From: Gongronella butleri
Taxonomy: Eukaryota; Mucoromycota; Mucoromycetes; Mucorales; Cunninghamellaceae
Direction: 5' to 3'
NCBI GenBank assembly: GCA_025201375.1
Contig: JAIWZP010000103.1
Location: 1-21,948, forward strand
Length of the DNA stretch: 21,948 bases
Each line of letters starts with the position of its first letter. The first letter of the stretch is position 1. The notes below the pieces were generated by a model. The model ran no database searches, was not told the origin of the DNA, and saw only the letters and a list, made by a program, of their open reading frames with translations. Below, one piece after another: positions 20,027-21,948 of this stretch. The position numbers and the translations under genes were made by a program.

Positions 20027-20498
20027 GCATTCAACGTGACGCAATTTGCCCGTCAGCGCTTACGGCGCCAGCATTTTTGGTTCCATGCCCGGCAGGAACC
20101 CCAAGTGCGCCATCCTCGCGGCCCTCCGGCGTGCCGAGACCGAAAGTCATTTGTGTGTTGTGCTCATAGACGAAGCCTACACGTCCCAAGCAAGAACAAA
20201 TGAAAAAAGACCGCGCATCGGGCTCTTTTAGAACGAGCACCTTGACGTCGCTGCGGATCCTTTTCCTTTTTAGGTCTGCCCACTTTGCCAACAACGCTCG
20301 CTGCAACCTATGAATGTAACCAGCAGCGTCAGCGGCATTGTCGAGCCCATTTGCGGCGTCAAGCGGTGCTCCCTTCCCGTCTGCGGCATGAGCTGGAATC
20401 GGGATAACGCCGCATCAATGAACATGCTCTCCTTGGCACAGACGCTCCCACAAGGACAACCTCGCCTTGCCATCTTCATTCACACCCCCTCGGCCTGA
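19991..20498 (+). pseudogene. 5'-truncated second Fanzor copy
   Basis: Only the last two Fanzor exons survive. A T35 tract (19991-20025) stands where copy 1 has its intron-5 pyrimidine tract. The coding part from about 20041 to 20189 reads AYGASIFGSMPGRNP to IDEAYTSQ, and the last exon is 20274-20498 (VCPLCQQRS, RCSLPVC, WNRDNAAS, ending HTPSA). The last exon has the same length as in copy 1 and about 66 of 74 identical residues (about 12 nt changes in 225, mostly amino-acid changing). RuvC-I and everything N-terminal are gone. The intron donor is GC (20190) instead of GT and the CTGAC branch site is lost, so this copy is very likely dead as a protein gene. It lies 166 bp upstream of the Top2-like start codon, in the opposite orientation. 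Confidence 0.88.
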
Positions 20499-20679
20499 TC
20501 AACCTGGCCTATTTTACGCGCTCCTCGGAGCAGTGGTAAGTTTTACTTTTTTTCTCCAATCATGTTGCCTCGGACTTACCAATTTTACTTCGGCTCAATT
20601 TTTTTTCTTCTTGGCTCAATTTTTTCCTACTTGGACTCAATTTCCTTGCTTTTGCTCAATTTTTTTGATATTGCAGTAC
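20499..20679 (+). ncRNA. Candidate Fanzor guide-RNA / right-end block (copy 2)
   Basis: This is the counterpart of the 131-nt block behind copy 1, with about 50 extra nt after the shared donor-like GTAAGTTTTAC (20536). It keeps the GCTC-CTCG-GAGC hairpin (20520-20531), four spaced CTCAATTT units (one more than copy 1) and the TTTGATATTGCAG end (20676). Similarity to copy 1 stops at 20679. I count only about two substitutions outside the indel and homopolymer lengths. Its role as a guide-RNA scaffold is inferred, and it might still act in trans even though the protein part is broken. Confidence 0.4.
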
Positions 20680-20761
20680 TGGATTTGTCCAATCAGATCG
20701 CGCGAAACACTTTTTTTTATACGTGCAAATTAAAAAAGTTTGCGTGCAAATCAGATTGAGC

Positions 20762-20888
20762 ACGCGCAAAGTGGAATTGAGGTGCGCGCGGATTGCTGGT
20801 TAGAGACGCGCAAAGTGGAATTGAGGTGCGCGCAGGTTGCTGGTTAGAGACGCGCAAAGTGGAATTGAGGTGCGCGCAGATTGCTGGT
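20762..20888. repeat. 44-bp tandem repeat, about 2.9 units
   Basis: Units start at 20762, 20806 and 20850. Each reads acgcgcaaagtggaattgag, then gtgcgcgc, then a ttgctggttagag tail. The third unit loses the tail. The copies are almost identical, so the array is young. Each unit has GC-rich complementary edges (gcgcaa and ttg...gcgc). It sits between the Fanzor remnant and the transposase, possibly as subterminal repeats of the latter. Confidence 0.85.
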
Positions 20889-21007
20889 GTGGGGCGCAAA
20901 AAAAAATCCCGCTGTTGTAGTCTAGTTGGTCCATTCATCCCACAGTGCATACTGCACAATACATAATTTTTGTGCCCACCCAACCACCCATTTTTTTATT
21001 TTTATTT

Positions 21008-21948
21008 TTAAAGATTTTTTTCTCGTTTGATGCAACGGTCAAAAAACGAGATTGAATGGCGGATCCACCCACAGCAATCCTCAGGTGTGACACGCCTCGT
21101 CGACTCCAAAATACGAGGCGTCAGCGAATCGCTGTCCGTCAGCTGTGACCGACGGACGCCAGCCTTGACCTTCGACCAAAATTCCTCAATTGGGTTGAGG
21201 AACGGGGACCAGGGAGGCAAGTACAACGTCCTGTATCCACGGGATCCCACCAATTCGGCGATCACGGGTGACTTGTGAATGGGCGCGTTGTCCATCACCA
21301 GGTAGCGACCCTTCATTTGGCGGGAGTCGAGGACGTCCATCACCCTGTTGATGAAGGCCATATAATCCTCTGTCCGTGTGCCTACGACGCCTTTCACCTT
21401 CTTGCCATCCTTGACGCGCGTGCACACGGTTGGCTTCCGCAGCTGCAGTGCAACCACTCCCAGTTCGCACATGGCGCCCATGATCGTGATGTTGACCCCT
21501 TTTTGCGTGGGGACGACCGCTTTCGCCGGCGTGCCGACTTTGGACCACCCAAATCCTCGGCGAAGGTGCAGATTAAAGCCCGCCTCGTCAAGGAAGACGC
21601 AATTGGCGAGGTAATCGAGGTCGGGCTGGTTGCGCCATGCCATCACCTTCTCGTAACGCAGCTCGATGATGCGCTCGGAGTTTCGCGCGGCCGGCAGCTT
21701 CTCGAGCTTCTTTAAAGTCACGCGACAATGCTTGACGACATGCTTGCGAAGACCAGACAATGTGATCGTGATGTCGAATTGGCTCTTGAGCTCGTCGCGT
21801 GCCTCAGCGAGCGTGATGGCCGCGTTGTTGTCCCAAAGATCGACAAGGAACGCGGTATGTTGTTCAAAAAGCTTGCGATTGCCACCACGCCCATGGCCAG
21901 CGCGAGAAATCGGCAAACGCCCCTCAGCATCGTCCCTGTATCGCTTCA
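21008..21948 (-). CDS. IS630/Tc1-mariner-type DDE transposase (5' end off window)
   Basis: This cut-and-paste transposase frame is open from the window edge to a stop at 21008, about 312 codons, so its N-terminus lies beyond 21948. The N-terminal part seen (KRYRDDAEGRLP, then FLVDLWDNNAAITLAEARDE and SGLRKHV) suits helix-turn-helix DNA binding. The catalytic core is complete: CVFLDEAGFN, VMDNAPIHK and LPPWSPFLNPIEEFW. Numbering from the Leu codon at 21916, the acidic residues are D110, D209 and E244, giving a 34-residue D-to-E spacing as in Tc1/IS630 elements. RGFGWSKVGTPAK is also family text. No internal stop, frameshift or intron was seen, so it may be active or recently so. Terminal repeats are not certain: the far end is outside the window. 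Confidence 0.9.
   Translation of the reverse strand, partial: KRYRDDAEGRLPISRAGHGRGGNRKLFEQHTAFLVDLWDNNAAITLAEARDELKSQFDITITLSGLRKHVVKHCRVTLKKLEKLPAARNSERIIELRYEKVMAWRNQPDLDYLANCVFLDEAGFNLHLRRGFGWSKVGTPAKAVVPTQKGVNITIMGAMCELGVVALQLRKPTVCTRVKDGKKVKGVVGTRTEDYMAFINRVMDVLDSRQMKGRYLVMDNAPIHKSPVIAELVGSRGYRTLYLPPWSPFLNPIEEFWSKVKAGVRRSQLTDSDSLTPRILESTRRVTPEDCCGWIRHSISFFDRCIKREKNL

Noticed and set aside
20762..20888. CRISPR-like array
   Set aside because: The units are contiguous 44-bp tandem repeats with no variable spacers, in a eukaryotic genome.
1..21948. tRNA or rRNA genes
   Set aside because: No B-box-like GGTTCGANTC in a cloverleaf context and no rRNA-like stretch was seen by eye; a covariance search was not possible.

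Overview
The window reads as nuclear DNA of an early-diverging fungus, most likely Mucoromycota-like; this is an inference. Support: short spliceosomal introns (50-137 nt) in every conserved gene; a fungal-type sugar permease remnant; single-copy eukaryotic genes for tubulin cofactor D, the Mpe1/RBBP6 3'-end processing factor and a Rab7 GTPase; and a Fanzor nuclease, a family known from such fungi. Introns here start GTAAAA or GTAAG, carry an A-run near the donor, and end in a YTGAY branch site, a T-run and AG. This explains most of the long homopolymers.

Layout. 1-2177: no recognisable gene, with degenerate tandem repeats. 2178-3290 (-): decayed, 5'-truncated MFS sugar transporter. 3291-4258: intergenic, with a 45-bp direct repeat and T30. 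4259-8467 (-): complete 10-exon tubulin-folding cofactor D gene (1176 aa). 8468-8644: divergent promoter. 8645-10200 (+): 3-exon Mpe1/RBBP6 homologue (462 aa). 10348-11323 (-): 6-exon Rab7-like GTPase (215 aa) with an 18-nt exon. 11839-15053 (-): 7-exon Fanzor (885 aa) with an intact RuvC triad and two N-terminal zinc knuckles, followed by a conserved noncoding block (11708-11838). 15054-17826: mostly non-genic, with weak F-box-like and LRR-like debris. 18014-19824 (-): 5-exon gene for a stand-alone topoisomerase II ATPase/transducer-like protein (475 aa) that lacks the usual ATP-binding residues and the whole cleavage core. 19991-20679 (+): 5'-truncated second Fanzor copy with the same noncoding block. 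20762-20888: 44-bp tandem repeats. 21008-21948 (-): IS630/Tc1-type DDE transposase running off the window.

The left half is ordinary housekeeping sequence. The right half (11.7-21.9 kb) is accessory. Its two main points are the Fanzor pair, whose shared 3' noncoding block is as conserved as the coding sequence and looks like a candidate guide-RNA region bounded by splice-like signals, and the orphan Top2-like protein with a degenerate GHKL site. Exon boundaries were placed by hand from splice signals, reading frame and family resemblance; no alignment or RNA data were available.
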